Below, piece after piece: positions 8,249 to 16,357 of a stretch of DNA of 64,000 bases; the first letter of the stretch is position 1; every line of letters begins with the position of its first letter. Location: assembly GCA_963748405.1 (NCBI GenBank), contig CAVVIT010000007.1, positions 186,001 through 250,000 of the forward strand, read 5' to 3'. A program made the translations under genes and the position numbers. The notes beneath the pieces were generated by a model. The model was given only the letters and a program-made list of their open reading frames with translations. It was not told the DNA's origin and searched no databases. The stretch is from Fen-1273 sp963748405 (GTDB lineage Bacteria > Bacteroidota > Ignavibacteria > UBA10030 > UBA6906).

Positions 8249-9145
8249 ATGAGAATCACGGACAGCCGTATCGCCTCCGACTTCCTGTACAACGTCAACA
8301 ACACGCAGGAGCGGATCAACGAATACCAGAACCAGCTCTCCTCCGGCACCCGCGTCAACGAGCCCTCGGACGATCCCGAGGCGGCGGACATGATCATGCG
8401 GCTGAACGCCACGATCGGACGGAACGAGCAGTTCTCGCTCAACATCGGTGCGGGACAGTCCATGCTCTCGAATTCGACTGACGCGCTCGACTCGATCAGC
8501 CAGGTTGTCGCCCAGCTCCAGACGACGATGACGCAGGTGTCGAACGGGGCTGAGGCCTCGGCCATTCCGACGTTCGCGGACACGGTCGACGGGTACATCT
8601 CCCAGGCGCTCGCGCTTGCGAACACGCAGTTCAACGGGAAGTACATCTTCGGGGGGACGCAGACGCAGACGCCGCCATACACCCTCACGCCGAACGCGGC
8701 CCCTCCTCCCTCCGAGACCGTGACCTACAGCGGGAACTCGGGGAAGATCGACTACGCGGTCGGGGAAGGCCAGGTGCAGACGATCAACGTCACCGGGCAG
8801 GATGCCTTCGGCGGCACGGCGCTCTTCGACGAAATGATCAAGATCCGTGACAACCTCAAGGCGGGGGTCACCCCGACCCAGGCGGACGTCACGGCGGTCC
8901 AGAACTCCATGCAGACGCTGCTGAACGCATCGGGGAAGGCCGGCGCGATCCTCCAGAGCCTGGACACGACGGCGACGCACCTCCAGGGGCAGCACACGCA
9001 GCTCCAGGCGCTCCGCTCCGTCCAGCAGGATACCGACGTGGCAGCGGCGACGCTGAGCCTGAAGCAGGACCAGACGACGCTCGACGCCGCCCTTGCAGTC
9101 GGGGCGAAGATCCTGCCTCAGTCACTTGTCAATTTCCTGGCATAA
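8249..9145 (+). CDS. flgL: Flagellar hook-associated protein 3 (FlgL)
   Basis: 298 residues, starting two bases after the flgK stop. The flagellin-like N-terminal helix is clear (NNTQERINEYQNQLSSGTRV with NEPSDDPEAADMIMRL), followed by AQLQTTMTQVSNGAEASAIPT and FNGKYIFGGTQTQTPPY, a FlgL hallmark. The C-terminal helix (DTDVAAATLSLKQDQTTLDA) ends in SLVNFL, as in FlgL and flagellin. It forms the second hook-filament junction layer. No filament flagellin gene lies in the window. Confidence 0.95.
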   Translation: MRITDSRIASDFLYNVNNTQERINEYQNQLSSGTRVNEPSDDPEAADMIMRLNATIGRNEQFSLNIGAGQSMLSNSTDALDSISQVVAQLQTTMTQVSNGAEASAIPTFADTVDGYISQALALANTQFNGKYIFGGTQTQTPPYTLTPNAAPPPSETVTYSGNSGKIDYAVGEGQVQTINVTGQDAFGGTALFDEMIKIRDNLKAGVTPTQADVTAVQNSMQTLLNASGKAGAILQSLDTTATHLQGQHTQLQALRSVQQDTDVAAATLSLKQDQTTLDAALAVGAKILPQSLVNFLA

Positions 9146-9149
9146 GGTC

Positions 9150-9929
9150 ATGAAACGGACGTTCGACATAACGACGGCCGGCGGTCTCATCCTGGGGGTG
9201 ATCGCGATCTTCGGGTCGTTCATGCTCGAAGGCGGGAGCATCGGCGCGCTCATTCTCCTCCCCGCGATGACGATCGTCTTCCTGGGCACGTTCTCGGCGG
9301 CGATGATCGGCACGTCGCTCAAGAATTTCCTCCAGATCGGCACGATGATCAAGCTCGCCCTCTTTCCCCCGTCGTACGAGGTGAAGGAGACGATCGACAG
9401 CATCGTCCGGTACTCCACCGTGGCGCGCAAAGAGGGACTGCTTGCGCTCGAGAAAGAGCTCGGGAACGTCACGAACGCCTTCATGAAGAAGATACTCCGG
9501 TTCGCCATCGACGGCACCGAACCCGAAGTGCTCCGTGCGCTTGCGGAGACCGAGGTCAATTACGTGGGCGAGCGGCACGGGCGCGCGGCCGCCATATTCC
9601 AGAAGATGGGGGGATACTCGCCGACGATGGGGATCATCGGGACGGTCATGGGGCTCATCGCGACGCTCGCCTCGGCGGGAGAAGACGCCAACATCCTCAT
9701 CCGGCACATCGCCAGCGCGTTCATTGCGACGCTCTGGGGGGTGTTCATGGCCAATATCGTCTGGCTTCCCATCGCCGACAAGCTGAAGTACATCCACGAC
9801 CAGGAATACCTGTTCATGGATATGATCGTCGAGGGGGTGCTCTCCATCCAGGCGGGGGAGGTCCCCTCCGTCATCAAGGCGAAGCTCAACAGCATGCTCC
9901 CGGCGGCCCAGCAGGAAGTCGACGAATGA
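9150..9929 (+). CDS. motA: Flagellar stator protein, MotA/PomA type (first stator set)
   Basis: 259 residues with four hydrophobic segments. The ATG at 9150 comes four bases after flgL. The N-terminus (FDITTAGGLILGVIAIFGSF) and the loop RYSTVARKEGLLALEKEL match the shorter PomA/MotP/B. subtilis MotA branch. GGYSPTMGIIGTVMGLIATL forms the conserved third membrane helix, with the functionally important Pro near it. With the next gene it forms an ion channel anchored at the rotor. Length and sequence differ clearly from the second MotA at 11376, so these are two separate stator types. The ion used cannot be decided here. Confidence 0.92.
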   Translation: MKRTFDITTAGGLILGVIAIFGSFMLEGGSIGALILLPAMTIVFLGTFSAAMIGTSLKNFLQIGTMIKLALFPPSYEVKETIDSIVRYSTVARKEGLLALEKELGNVTNAFMKKILRFAIDGTEPEVLRALAETEVNYVGERHGRAAAIFQKMGGYSPTMGIIGTVMGLIATLASAGEDANILIRHIASAFIATLWGVFMANIVWLPIADKLKYIHDQEYLFMDMIVEGVLSIQAGEVPSVIKAKLNSMLPAAQQEVDE

Positions 9930-10693
9930 TGAAGAAGAAGGGACATACCGGGGAACACGAGAATTCGGAGCGGTGGCTTCTCACCTACGCCGATCTCATC
10001 ACCCTGCTCCTGGGGCTGTTCGTCATCCTCTACGCGATGTCGAAGATCGACGCGGGGAAATACGCCGAGATCGTCAACGCCATGGGGGGGATCTTCGGCT
10101 CCTCCAAGGGGGTGATGGCCGGGAACAACGGGGTCATGAGCTCCCAGATTCCCCTGATCCAGAACGAGAGGCAGAAGATCGCGCAGGACCTCCGCTCTGC
10201 CCTCCACCTGGAGGCGAAGAAACTGCCGATCGCCATCTCGAGCAACGAGCGGGGAATCACCGTCCACATCATGGACGAGCTCCTGTTCTCCTCGGGGAGC
10301 GCGGAAATCAAGGAATCTTCGATGCCGGCGCTCGACAGCCTGGCCCGCGTCCTGCGGGAGCTGCCGAACGACGTCAGGGTGGAAGGGCACACGGACAACG
10401 TCCCCATCAACTCGGCCCAGTACCCGTCGAACTGGCACCTGTCTGTGGCGCGCGCGGTAAGTATTGCGTATTATCTTATACAGGTGCATTCGCTTAATCC
10501 CGAAAAGGTGGCCGCGGTCGGCTTCGCCGAGTACCAGCCCCTGGTGCCGAACGACACGGAAAGCCACAGGGCGCAGAACAGGCGCGTGGATATCGTCATC
10601 CTCGCCAACACCGTCCACAACCTTCTTTCGGAACAGCAGAAGGCACTCCAACAGGAAAAATCCGATTCAGCGAAGAAGGAGACCCCCCAATGA
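9926..10693 (+). CDS. motB: Flagellar stator protein MotB (first stator set)
   Basis: 255 residues, overlapping the preceding motA by four bases. A short basic N-terminus leads into one membrane helix (WLLTYADLITLLLGLFVILY) whose Asp in YAD is the essential ion-binding residue. The C-terminal OmpA-like peptidoglycan-binding domain starts near residue 130. It contains DELLFSSGSAEIKESSMPAL and VRVEGHTDNVPINSAQYPSN, then RRVDIVILANT. It anchors the stator to the cell wall. The Lys/Gln-rich tail runs directly into fliW, which overlaps by four bases. Confidence 0.93.
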   Translation: MMKKKGHTGEHENSERWLLTYADLITLLLGLFVILYAMSKIDAGKYAEIVNAMGGIFGSSKGVMAGNNGVMSSQIPLIQNERQKIAQDLRSALHLEAKKLPIAISSNERGITVHIMDELLFSSGSAEIKESSMPALDSLARVLRELPNDVRVEGHTDNVPINSAQYPSNWHLSVARAVSIAYYLIQVHSLNPEKVAAVGFAEYQPLVPNDTESHRAQNRRVDIVILANTVHNLLSEQQKALQQEKSDSAKKETPQ

Positions 10694-11106
10694 AATTCAC
10701 CAACCGCCAGTTCGGCGAGCTCGATTTTGAAGAAGACCACGTCGTGACGTTCCCGGGGGGACTGATCGGCTTCGAGCAGTACAGGACGTACCTCATCGTG
10801 GACGACGTGGACAGCGAGCCGTTCCGCTGGCTTGTCAGCCTCGAGGACGGGAACCTGAGCTTTCCCCTGCTCGATCCGGGGCTGCTTCTTCCCGGTTACG
10901 CCGTCGATACGGTGACCGGGGGGGGAAAGACCGTGTTCGTGATCGCCTCGCTCCGCCCGAGCGTCCAATCGTCGACGGTGAACCTGAGGAGCCCGGTCGT
11001 CATTGACAACGCGACGCGGACGGCAAAGCAGGTCGTCCTTGACGACGAGGGACTCCCGCTGCAGTTCCCCCTCGTCCCTTCGGCCGCCCCCGCGGCGGGC
11101 AGGTGA
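10690..11106 (+). CDS. fliW: Flagellar assembly factor FliW
   Basis: 138 residues with the full FliW fold. It begins with FGELDFEEDHVVTFPGGLIG and FEQYRTYLIVDD, then PFRWLVSLEDGNLSFPLLDP, and ends with VIDNATRTAKQVVLDDEGLP. In Bacillus and Campylobacter, FliW binds flagellin and, when free, antagonises CsrA, linking filament assembly to translation of flagellin mRNA. Here csrA starts three bases after fliW, the same pairing, so this partner-switch is probably conserved. FliW overlaps motB by four bases and is in the flagellar transcript. Confidence 0.95.
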   Translation: MKFTNRQFGELDFEEDHVVTFPGGLIGFEQYRTYLIVDDVDSEPFRWLVSLEDGNLSFPLLDPGLLLPGYAVDTVTGGGKTVFVIASLRPSVQSSTVNLRSPVVIDNATRTAKQVVLDDEGLPLQFPLVPSAAPAAGR

Positions 11107-11109
11107 CCC

Positions 11110-11352
11110 ATGCTCATCCTGTCGAGGAAAGCCGAAGAAGAGATTCGCCTGGGGGACAACATCACGGTCAAGGTCCTGTCCATCCACAACGGCCAGGTGA
11201 AGCTCGGCATTGATGCCCCGCGCGACGTGCGCGTGGTCCGCGGCGAGCTCTATGCCGAAATCGGGAAGGCAAACCTGGAAGCATCCCGTGCGGACCGGGA
11301 CGTCGCGGCGAAGGCCGCGGCGGGACTCGCGAAGCCCAGGGAAGGAAAATAA
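11110..11352 (+). CDS. csrA: Carbon storage/translation regulator CsrA
   Basis: 80 residues. The first 60 are a canonical CsrA: MLILSRKAEEEIRLGDNITV, then KVLSIHNGQVKLGIDAPRDV and RVVRGELYAEI, including the RNA-contacting N-terminal strand (LILSRK) and the Arg in VRVVR. CsrA is a dimeric RNA-binding protein that blocks ribosome access at GGA-containing hairpins. The C-terminal extension (about 61-80, Ala/Lys-rich) is longer than in E. coli, as in FliW-containing bacteria where it contributes to FliW binding. It lies directly after fliW. Confidence 0.96.
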   Translation: MLILSRKAEEEIRLGDNITVKVLSIHNGQVKLGIDAPRDVRVVRGELYAEIGKANLEASRADRDVAAKAAAGLAKPREGK

Positions 11353-11375
11353 CTGATGCAGTCCGGAGCTAAGTC

Positions 11376-12236
11376 ATGTTCGTAATCATCGGTATTGCGG
11401 TCGTCATCTTCGGCGTCCTGGGGGGATTCATCTTCAACGGCGGCCCCCTCGCGGTGCTCATCCAGCCCGGCGAATTCATCATCATCGGCGCCGCGTGCAT
11501 CGGGTCGCTCCTCGTGGGGACCCCGCTCGCGGTTCTGAAGCGTCTCGTGGCGAGCATCGGGACGATCATGAAGGGAGATCCGTACGGGAAGGAACAGTAC
11601 ATCAGCCTCCTGAAGACGATGTACGAGCTGTTCAACGTCGCCAAGCGGGACGGGCTCATCAGCATCGAGGCGCACATTACCGCTCCGGAGAAGAGCGCGA
11701 TATTCACGAAAAACGAGTTCCTGCTCAAGAACCACCATGCGCTGGATTTCCTGTGCGACACGATGAAGCTCATCCTGGGGGGCGGCGTGCCGGCGTTCGA
11801 TCTCGAAGCGCTCCTGGAAGCGGACATCGAGACGCACCACGACGAGGAAGGGGCCGTCCCGACGCTGATCCAGAGCGTCGGGGATGCGCTCCCCGGGCTC
11901 GGGATCGTGGCGGCCGTTCTCGGCATCGTCATCACGATGCAGGCGATCGACGGTCCGCCCGCGGAGGTCGGCGAGAAGGTCGCCGCGGCGCTGGTGGGCA
12001 CGTTCCTGGGCATCCTGATGTCCTACGGGTTCGTCCAGCCCCTGGCGGCGAACCTGGGGCTTCTCAACCAGAGGTCGTCCCGCTACTACGAATGCATCAA
12101 GGCCGGCGTCGTGGCCTACGCCAAGGGGAACGCCCCGGTCGTCGTCGTCGAATTCGCCCGCCGGGTGATCTTCTCGGGTGTGCGTCCCTCGTTCGACGAG
12201 GTGGAAAAAGCGGTCAAGACCGTGAAAGCGGCGTAA
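11376..12236 (+). CDS. motA: Flagellar motor stator MotA, enteric type (second stator set)
   Basis: 286 residues, close to the 295 of E. coli MotA. The N-terminus (GGPLAVLIQPGEFIIIGAA, then GTPLAVLKR) and the cytoplasmic loop with ETHHDEEGAVPTLIQSVGDA are those of the proteobacterial-type MotA. The membrane segment PGLGIVAAVLGIVITMQAI carries the conserved Pro of helix 3, followed by GEKVAAALVGTFLGILMSYG. It pairs with the MotB gene 15 bases downstream. It is distinct from the shorter PomA-like protein at 9150, so one operon encodes two stator channels. Confidence 0.94.
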   Translation: MFVIIGIAVVIFGVLGGFIFNGGPLAVLIQPGEFIIIGAACIGSLLVGTPLAVLKRLVASIGTIMKGDPYGKEQYISLLKTMYELFNVAKRDGLISIEAHITAPEKSAIFTKNEFLLKNHHALDFLCDTMKLILGGGVPAFDLEALLEADIETHHDEEGAVPTLIQSVGDALPGLGIVAAVLGIVITMQAIDGPPAEVGEKVAAALVGTFLGILMSYGFVQPLAANLGLLNQRSSRYYECIKAGVVAYAKGNAPVVVVEFARRVIFSGVRPSFDEVEKAVKTVKAA

Positions 12237-12251
12237 GGAAAAGGGAGCGAG

Positions 12252-13028
12252 ATGGAAGAGCAGGGGAGCGAAGCCCCGATCCGCATCGTCAGGAAGAAGA
12301 AGGGGCACGGCGGCCACCACGGCGGCGCGTGGAAGGTGGCCTACGCGGATTTCGTGACGGCGATGATGGCCCTGTTCATCGTCCTCTGGATCGTCGGCCA
12401 GAGCAAGCAGGTCAAGGAATACATCGCGAACTACTTCAAGGATCCGGGGGCGTTCTTCGAGAACACGAAGGGAGGCGGGGCGTCGGGAGGAGGGAAGATC
12501 GGCGGCGCAACGACCACGGCGGAGGAGTTCCTCAAGAGGCAGGAGGAGAACCTTCAGGCCGTGGGGAAAGAGATCATGAAGGAGATCGCCGAGAAGCCGG
12601 GGCTCTCCGAGCTCTCGAAGCAGATCAGGATCGAGGTCGTCAAGGAGGGGCTGCGCATCGAGCTCCTGGAAAGCCCCAACTCGGTCTTCTTCGACGTGGG
12701 AACGGCGAACATGCACGACGATACGAAGAAGCTCCTCGCGGTGATCGCCTCCGGCATCCGCGACCTGCCGAACCATCTGATCCTCGAAGGGCACACCGAC
12801 AGCCGCCGCTACTCCTCCGCCCTGGGGTACACGAATTTCGAGCTGAGCACCGACCGGGCCAACAGCGCGCGCCGCGTCCTTGTGGCCAGCGGCCTTGCCG
12901 AGGACCGGTTCGACGAGGTGCGCGGGTACGCGGACACGATGCTCCGCAACACCGCCGATCCGCTCGACGCCGCCAACCGGAGGATCAGCATCATACTCAA
13001 GTTTGAGGGGAAGAAGGATCATGAGTGA
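12252..13028 (+). CDS. motB: Flagellar motor stator MotB (second stator set)
   Basis: 258 residues. A basic, Gly/His-rich N-terminus (RIVRKKKGHGGHHGGAWK) precedes the single membrane helix AYADFVTAMMALFIVLWIVG with the ion-binding Asp. After a Gly-rich linker, the C-terminal OmpA-like domain begins near 140 with LRIELLESPNSVFFDVGTAN and includes LILEGHTDSRRYSSALGYTN, FELSTDRANSARR and NRRISIILKFE. It couples to the long MotA just upstream. Its end overlaps the next gene, the receiver/HD-GYP-like protein, by eight bases. Confidence 0.94.
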   Translation: MEEQGSEAPIRIVRKKKGHGGHHGGAWKVAYADFVTAMMALFIVLWIVGQSKQVKEYIANYFKDPGAFFENTKGGGASGGGKIGGATTTAEEFLKRQEENLQAVGKEIMKEIAEKPGLSELSKQIRIEVVKEGLRIELLESPNSVFFDVGTANMHDDTKKLLAVIASGIRDLPNHLILEGHTDSRRYSSALGYTNFELSTDRANSARRVLVASGLAEDRFDEVRGYADTMLRNTADPLDAANRRISIILKFEGKKDHE

Positions 13029-14211
13029 GAGGGTGCATATACTCCTTGTCGACGATGAGACGTCGACGCGCGAGTTCATGGCCCGGCTCCTTGAAGGGGA
13101 AACCGGGTATATCGTGAAGAGGGCGGGCTCCGGAGACGAGGCGATCGGCGTGATGGAGAAATACATACCCTCGCTCGTCATCACCGACCTGTACATGCCC
13201 GGGATGGACGGGATCGCGCTCTGCCGCCACATCCGGGGGAGGTCCGACCTGAAGGGAACGATGCTCATGATGCTCTCCTCGGGGCACGACGTGAGCGAGC
13301 GGATCAGGGCGTTCGAAGCCGGCGCGGACGAATACGTGCTCAAGCCGGTCAACGGCGACGAGCTGATCTCGCGGGCGCGGGCCCTGCTGCGCGTCCGGTC
13401 GCTCCGCGACGAGCTGGAGAAGGACAACCGGGAGCTCGAACGGCTCAACTCCGTCCTGAGCGGGAACCTCTCGGCCGTGGTGACCCTCCTGGTCCACATC
13501 ATCAGCCTCCGCGTGCCGGACGCCGGGACCAGGGCGGAACGGGCCGGGGCGATGGCCCGCTGGATGGGTGAGCGCCTGACGGTGGATCCGCCGGTCCTGG
13601 AGATGCTCGTGATGGCCGCCCGTATTCACGAGATCGGGAAGGGGTCGTTCGCCGATGAGCTTCTCAGGAAGCCCGTCGCTCAGCTTTCCGTGGAGGACCG
13701 TGAGACGCTGGAAAAATTCCCCCTCTTCGGGGAATCGATCGTCGGGGCGGTGCCGCAGTTGAAGGACGCCGGGATGTTCATCCGGCACCAGATGGAGAAT
13801 TTCGACGGGTCGGGCGTGCCCGACCGCCTGATGCGCGACGCGATACCGCTGCCTTCGAGGATCCTCCGTGCAATCAACCTCATCGAGCAGTTGAGCGCCA
13901 ACGCGGCGATTTCCCCCCACGAGGTGACCGAGCGGGTGCGCAGGGCGCAGGGGACGATCCTCTCACCCCGCGTGGCCCAGCTTGCCGCCGAGTACCTGAC
14001 GCTCTTCAACGACCCGCAGTGGCTCGAGGGGAAACGCCAGGTCCTCGTCCACGAAATGCGCGAAGGGATGGTGATCGCGAACGATCTCTGCACGGCGAGC
14101 GGCGTGAAGCTGGTCGCGGCGGGGACGAAGCTTTCGGCGGGGCAGGTGGAGAGGATCCTCGCGCACAACTTCAGCGATCCCATCCTCCACGGCATCTACG
14201 TTACCACGTAG
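13021..14211 (+). CDS. Receiver plus degenerate HD-GYP-like output protein
   Basis: 396 residues; the ATG at 13021 overlaps motB. Residues 1-125 are a complete receiver: acidic pair Asp11-Asp12, phospho-acceptor Asp56 (ITDLYMPGMDG), and Lys108 in VLKP. After a coiled coil (125-150), residues 155-330 resemble an HD-GYP domain, which normally hydrolyses cyclic-di-GMP. The key sites are changed: HD is His203-Glu204 (RIHEIGKG), the usual HPxxG is FPLFG, and HHxxxDGxGYP is HQMENFDGSGVP. Catalysis is therefore doubtful; a binding or scaffold role is an inference. A further C-terminal segment of about 65 residues is unassigned. Position after the stator genes suggests control of motility. Confidence 0.85.
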   Translation: MSERVHILLVDDETSTREFMARLLEGETGYIVKRAGSGDEAIGVMEKYIPSLVITDLYMPGMDGIALCRHIRGRSDLKGTMLMMLSSGHDVSERIRAFEAGADEYVLKPVNGDELISRARALLRVRSLRDELEKDNRELERLNSVLSGNLSAVVTLLVHIISLRVPDAGTRAERAGAMARWMGERLTVDPPVLEMLVMAARIHEIGKGSFADELLRKPVAQLSVEDRETLEKFPLFGESIVGAVPQLKDAGMFIRHQMENFDGSGVPDRLMRDAIPLPSRILRAINLIEQLSANAAISPHEVTERVRRAQGTILSPRVAQLAAEYLTLFNDPQWLEGKRQVLVHEMREGMVIANDLCTASGVKLVAAGTKLSAGQVERILAHNFSDPILHGIYVTT

Positions 14212-14214
14212 CGA

Positions 14215-14676
14215 CTAGAGTATCGGAAAATTCGTATACGTCCTGCTCCCGTCCCTCGGCCGCAATCCCGTCCTCGTCTGCGTCCCTTTCGGAAGCGCTT
14301 TGGGCCGTTTCTCGACCGGCGTCGTGAGGTAGTCGATCCACACGACGAGCTCTTCGAGTGGAGCGCCCTTCCTCAGAAAACCCTCGTACCGGGGATCCTT
14401 CACCGCCTGGAGCGTGTGCTGGTCGTCGTACCCTGAAAGGTAGAGTATGGGTACGGTGGCGAACTCGGGAATTTCCCTGATGGCCCTGCTCATCTTTATG
14501 CCGTCCATGACCGGCATGTAGATGTCCGTGACGACGAGATCGACGGCGTGTCCCCTGATCTTCTCGAGCGCTTCCTGTCCGTTCTCCCCGAGTATGACCT
14601 CCCACCCCTTGCTCATGAGGACCGTGCGTATGAGCAGTCTGTAGTCGAGCTCGTCGTCAACGAGGAGTATGGTCAT
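14215..14676 (-). CDS. CheY-like response regulator receiver protein
   Basis: 153 residues, convergent with the preceding gene and separated from it by only three bases. Residues 1-120 are a receiver with Asp7-Asp8, phospho-acceptor Asp51 (VVTDIYMPVMDG), a hydroxyl residue at Ser81 (YLSGYDD) and Lys103 (FLRKGAP). The C-terminal 35 residues are basic and unstructured-looking (VEKRPKALPKGTQTRTGLRP), with no output domain. It may relay phosphate to a switch or kinase, as CheY or Spo0F do; the partner is unknown. A sigma-54-type promoter lies about 85 bases upstream. Confidence 0.88.
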   Translation of the reverse strand: MTILLVDDELDYRLLIRTVLMSKGWEVILGENGQEALEKIRGHAVDLVVTDIYMPVMDGIKMSRAIREIPEFATVPILYLSGYDDQHTLQAVKDPRYEGFLRKGAPLEELVVWIDYLTTPVEKRPKALPKGTQTRTGLRPRDGSRTYTNFPIL

Positions 14677-14762
14677 GGTTGCTCTCCGGCTTTAGGCGAT
14701 GCGGCGTCCCCCCCGGGCGCCGAATCCCTTGTGTGCATCCTTTTTGGTCTCAGCCGGATTTG

Positions 14763-14779
14763 TGCAAACGAAGTGCCAA
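14763..14779 (-). promoter_or_regulatory. Sigma-54 (RpoN) promoter for the receiver gene
   Basis: On the minus strand the sequence reads TTGGCACTTCGTTTGCA, which fits the RpoN consensus TGGCAC-N5-TTGCW exactly, with the invariant GG and GC ten bases apart. It is intergenic, faces the receiver gene, and would give a leader of about 75 bases. RpoN promoters need an NtrC-type activator. The NtrB/FlrB-like kinase at the left edge makes such a regulator likely nearby, though none is in the window. Confidence 0.75.
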
Positions 14780-14872
14780 CAATGTGGGGGGGAACCGGGG
14801 AGGGATCTTACCCAAATAGCAGATTTAAGGAGTATTTCCTTCCATCCCTGCTGTACATTCTACAAAGGCCCT

Positions 14873-16177
14873 TCACAGCTCCACGTGCCCCCGGATGGAG
14901 AAAACGTTCACAACGGGTCCCCTGTCCCTGTTGTACGCGGGATTGATGACCACCTGGTCGTCGATCGTGAGCGAGAATGAAGGGAAGAGGCGCGCGTTGT
15001 AGAACGCTTCGGTGATCTGCTCGAGAGCGTAGTTGAGGGCGCCGTCGCCTATGATAAAGCCGTATCCACCGGCGCTCAGGTAGTCGCGGTGATCGGGGGA
15101 AAGCGCGTTGACGACGTACGCGAGTCCCGCGTTGTCCTCGTTCCTCCCCCAGGCCCCGCCGCGCATCGTGACGCCGGCGTGAAACGACCTGTCAATCTCC
15201 GTGAACGTCCACGTCTCCGTGTGTCCGTCGTTCCAGCTGTATCTCGTGAAGAGCCCCGCCGAGCTCCCGAGATCCTGTTCGACGGAGATGACGAATCCGT
15301 ATTTTGACGAGGAGCTGTTCGTCCTGTCGATGTCGGGAGCCGTTCCCGAGAGGCGCCCCTGGTCGATTGCGTCCCTGTAGTTTCCCATCGCCGCGTGGTT
15401 GAGGAACCCGATCAGGTGCAGTCTCCCGTCGAGTCCCGCGATGGAGTACGGCTTCACGGCCTCCGCGTTGAGGCTGTACGCTTTTCCGATGTCGTGGTCG
15501 AAGTACGGACCGTTGGCGTACGTGGGGACCATCACCGCGCCGACGTTGAAAATCCACGAGGGGAGGTGGAACTCGGCCGTGATTCCCCAGTCGTATCCGC
15601 GCGTGTCGGCGGCATAGTCCCACGCCGCGCCGGACCAGATCGCCCAGTTGAAAAACTGGGTCCGCGGATCGTGCGAGTATTTGTTGTCGTCGAACACGTC
15701 CGTGAGGCTGAACTTCCCGATCGATACGGTCACCCTGTGCTTCGGGACGGGGCCGGCGAGCTGGTTCTGGTCCGCATCGACGGACTCGGTCTCATCGTCG
15801 AGCGCGAAGTGCTCCCGGAGGAAGAGCCGGGCGATGAAGACCTTCGGCGAGGGATTGTCCACGCGGTACATCTCGCCGTTCGGAAACCCGGCGATCCCCG
15901 TCGTCGCGCTGAACCCGTTCCCCCCGACGAGCTCCGGGTTGAAATAGATCTCGCCCCCGTGCCACAGACGGCTCCCGAGGTACAGCGTCGACGTGATCGA
16001 GAGGAGGTCCTCGGCGGTCGGCAGGAGGCTGTTCCGCCCGGTGTACTTTGCGCTGAACGAGGGGTGTGCCTGCTGCGTCGCCGTGAATTGAAAGTGATGC
16101 GTGAACGTCTCGACGGAATCCTGCGCGTCCGCGCACAGGCGGAGAAGAAGAATGGTCAGCACGAGCGTCGTTCTCAT
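14873..16177 (-). CDS. Outer-membrane porin, OprB/carbohydrate-porin-like
   Basis: 434 residues with an N-terminal signal peptide (TTLVLTILLLRLCADAQ). The mature start FTHHFQFTATQQAHPSFSAK, then YTGRNSLLPTAEDLLSIT and LWHGGEIYFNPELVGGNGFS, is the pattern seen in Bacteroidota proteins annotated as carbohydrate (OprB-type) porins. The rest alternates hydrophobic and polar residues as beta-barrels do and ends in HVEL. It probably lets sugars or other small solutes across the outer membrane. It is monocistronic, with its own candidate promoter at about 16.26 kb. The substrate is not deducible. Confidence 0.68.
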   Translation of the reverse strand: MRTTLVLTILLLRLCADAQDSVETFTHHFQFTATQQAHPSFSAKYTGRNSLLPTAEDLLSITSTLYLGSRLWHGGEIYFNPELVGGNGFSATTGIAGFPNGEMYRVDNPSPKVFIARLFLREHFALDDETESVDADQNQLAGPVPKHRVTVSIGKFSLTDVFDDNKYSHDPRTQFFNWAIWSGAAWDYAADTRGYDWGITAEFHLPSWIFNVGAVMVPTYANGPYFDHDIGKAYSLNAEAVKPYSIAGLDGRLHLIGFLNHAAMGNYRDAIDQGRLSGTAPDIDRTNSSSSKYGFVISVEQDLGSSAGLFTRYSWNDGHTETWTFTEIDRSFHAGVTMRGGAWGRNEDNAGLAYVVNALSPDHRDYLSAGGYGFIIGDGALNYALEQITEAFYNARLFPSFSLTIDDQVVINPAYNRDRGPVVNVFSIRGHVEL

Positions 16178-16196
16178 CAGGGCTTTTCACCGGAGC

Positions 16197-16214
16197 ATTG
16201 AGGGGATACTCAAT
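16197..16214 (-). repeat. Inverted repeat in the porin leader
   Basis: ATTGAG and CTCAAT form a perfect 6-base inverted repeat around a 6-base loop, between the candidate porin promoter and its start codon. It could form a small mRNA hairpin or be an operator; nothing distinguishes these. Confidence 0.35.
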
Positions 16215-16242
16215 ATGGGAGAGCGTCGCCTCATATTCAACG

Positions 16243-16271
16243 CATTTATGGTGCGGCAGAGGATTTTACAA
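16243..16271 (-). promoter_or_regulatory. Candidate sigma-70 promoter of the porin gene
   Basis: On the minus strand TTGTAA and TAAATG are separated by 17 bases, giving a transcript start near 16236 and a leader of about 60 bases before the porin ATG. Confidence 0.4.
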
Positions 16272-16357
16272 TTCCTTTACACGCTCCGTTGCGGTATCGG
16301 GGCCTATTCGGTACATTGCATCCCGTCAGCAACGCCGAATGTCCGGAAGGCTGCACT

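Noticed and set aside
11250..13502. Open frame of 750 codons on the minus strand
   Set aside because: Antisense of the second stator pair and the receiver gene; no coherent domain.
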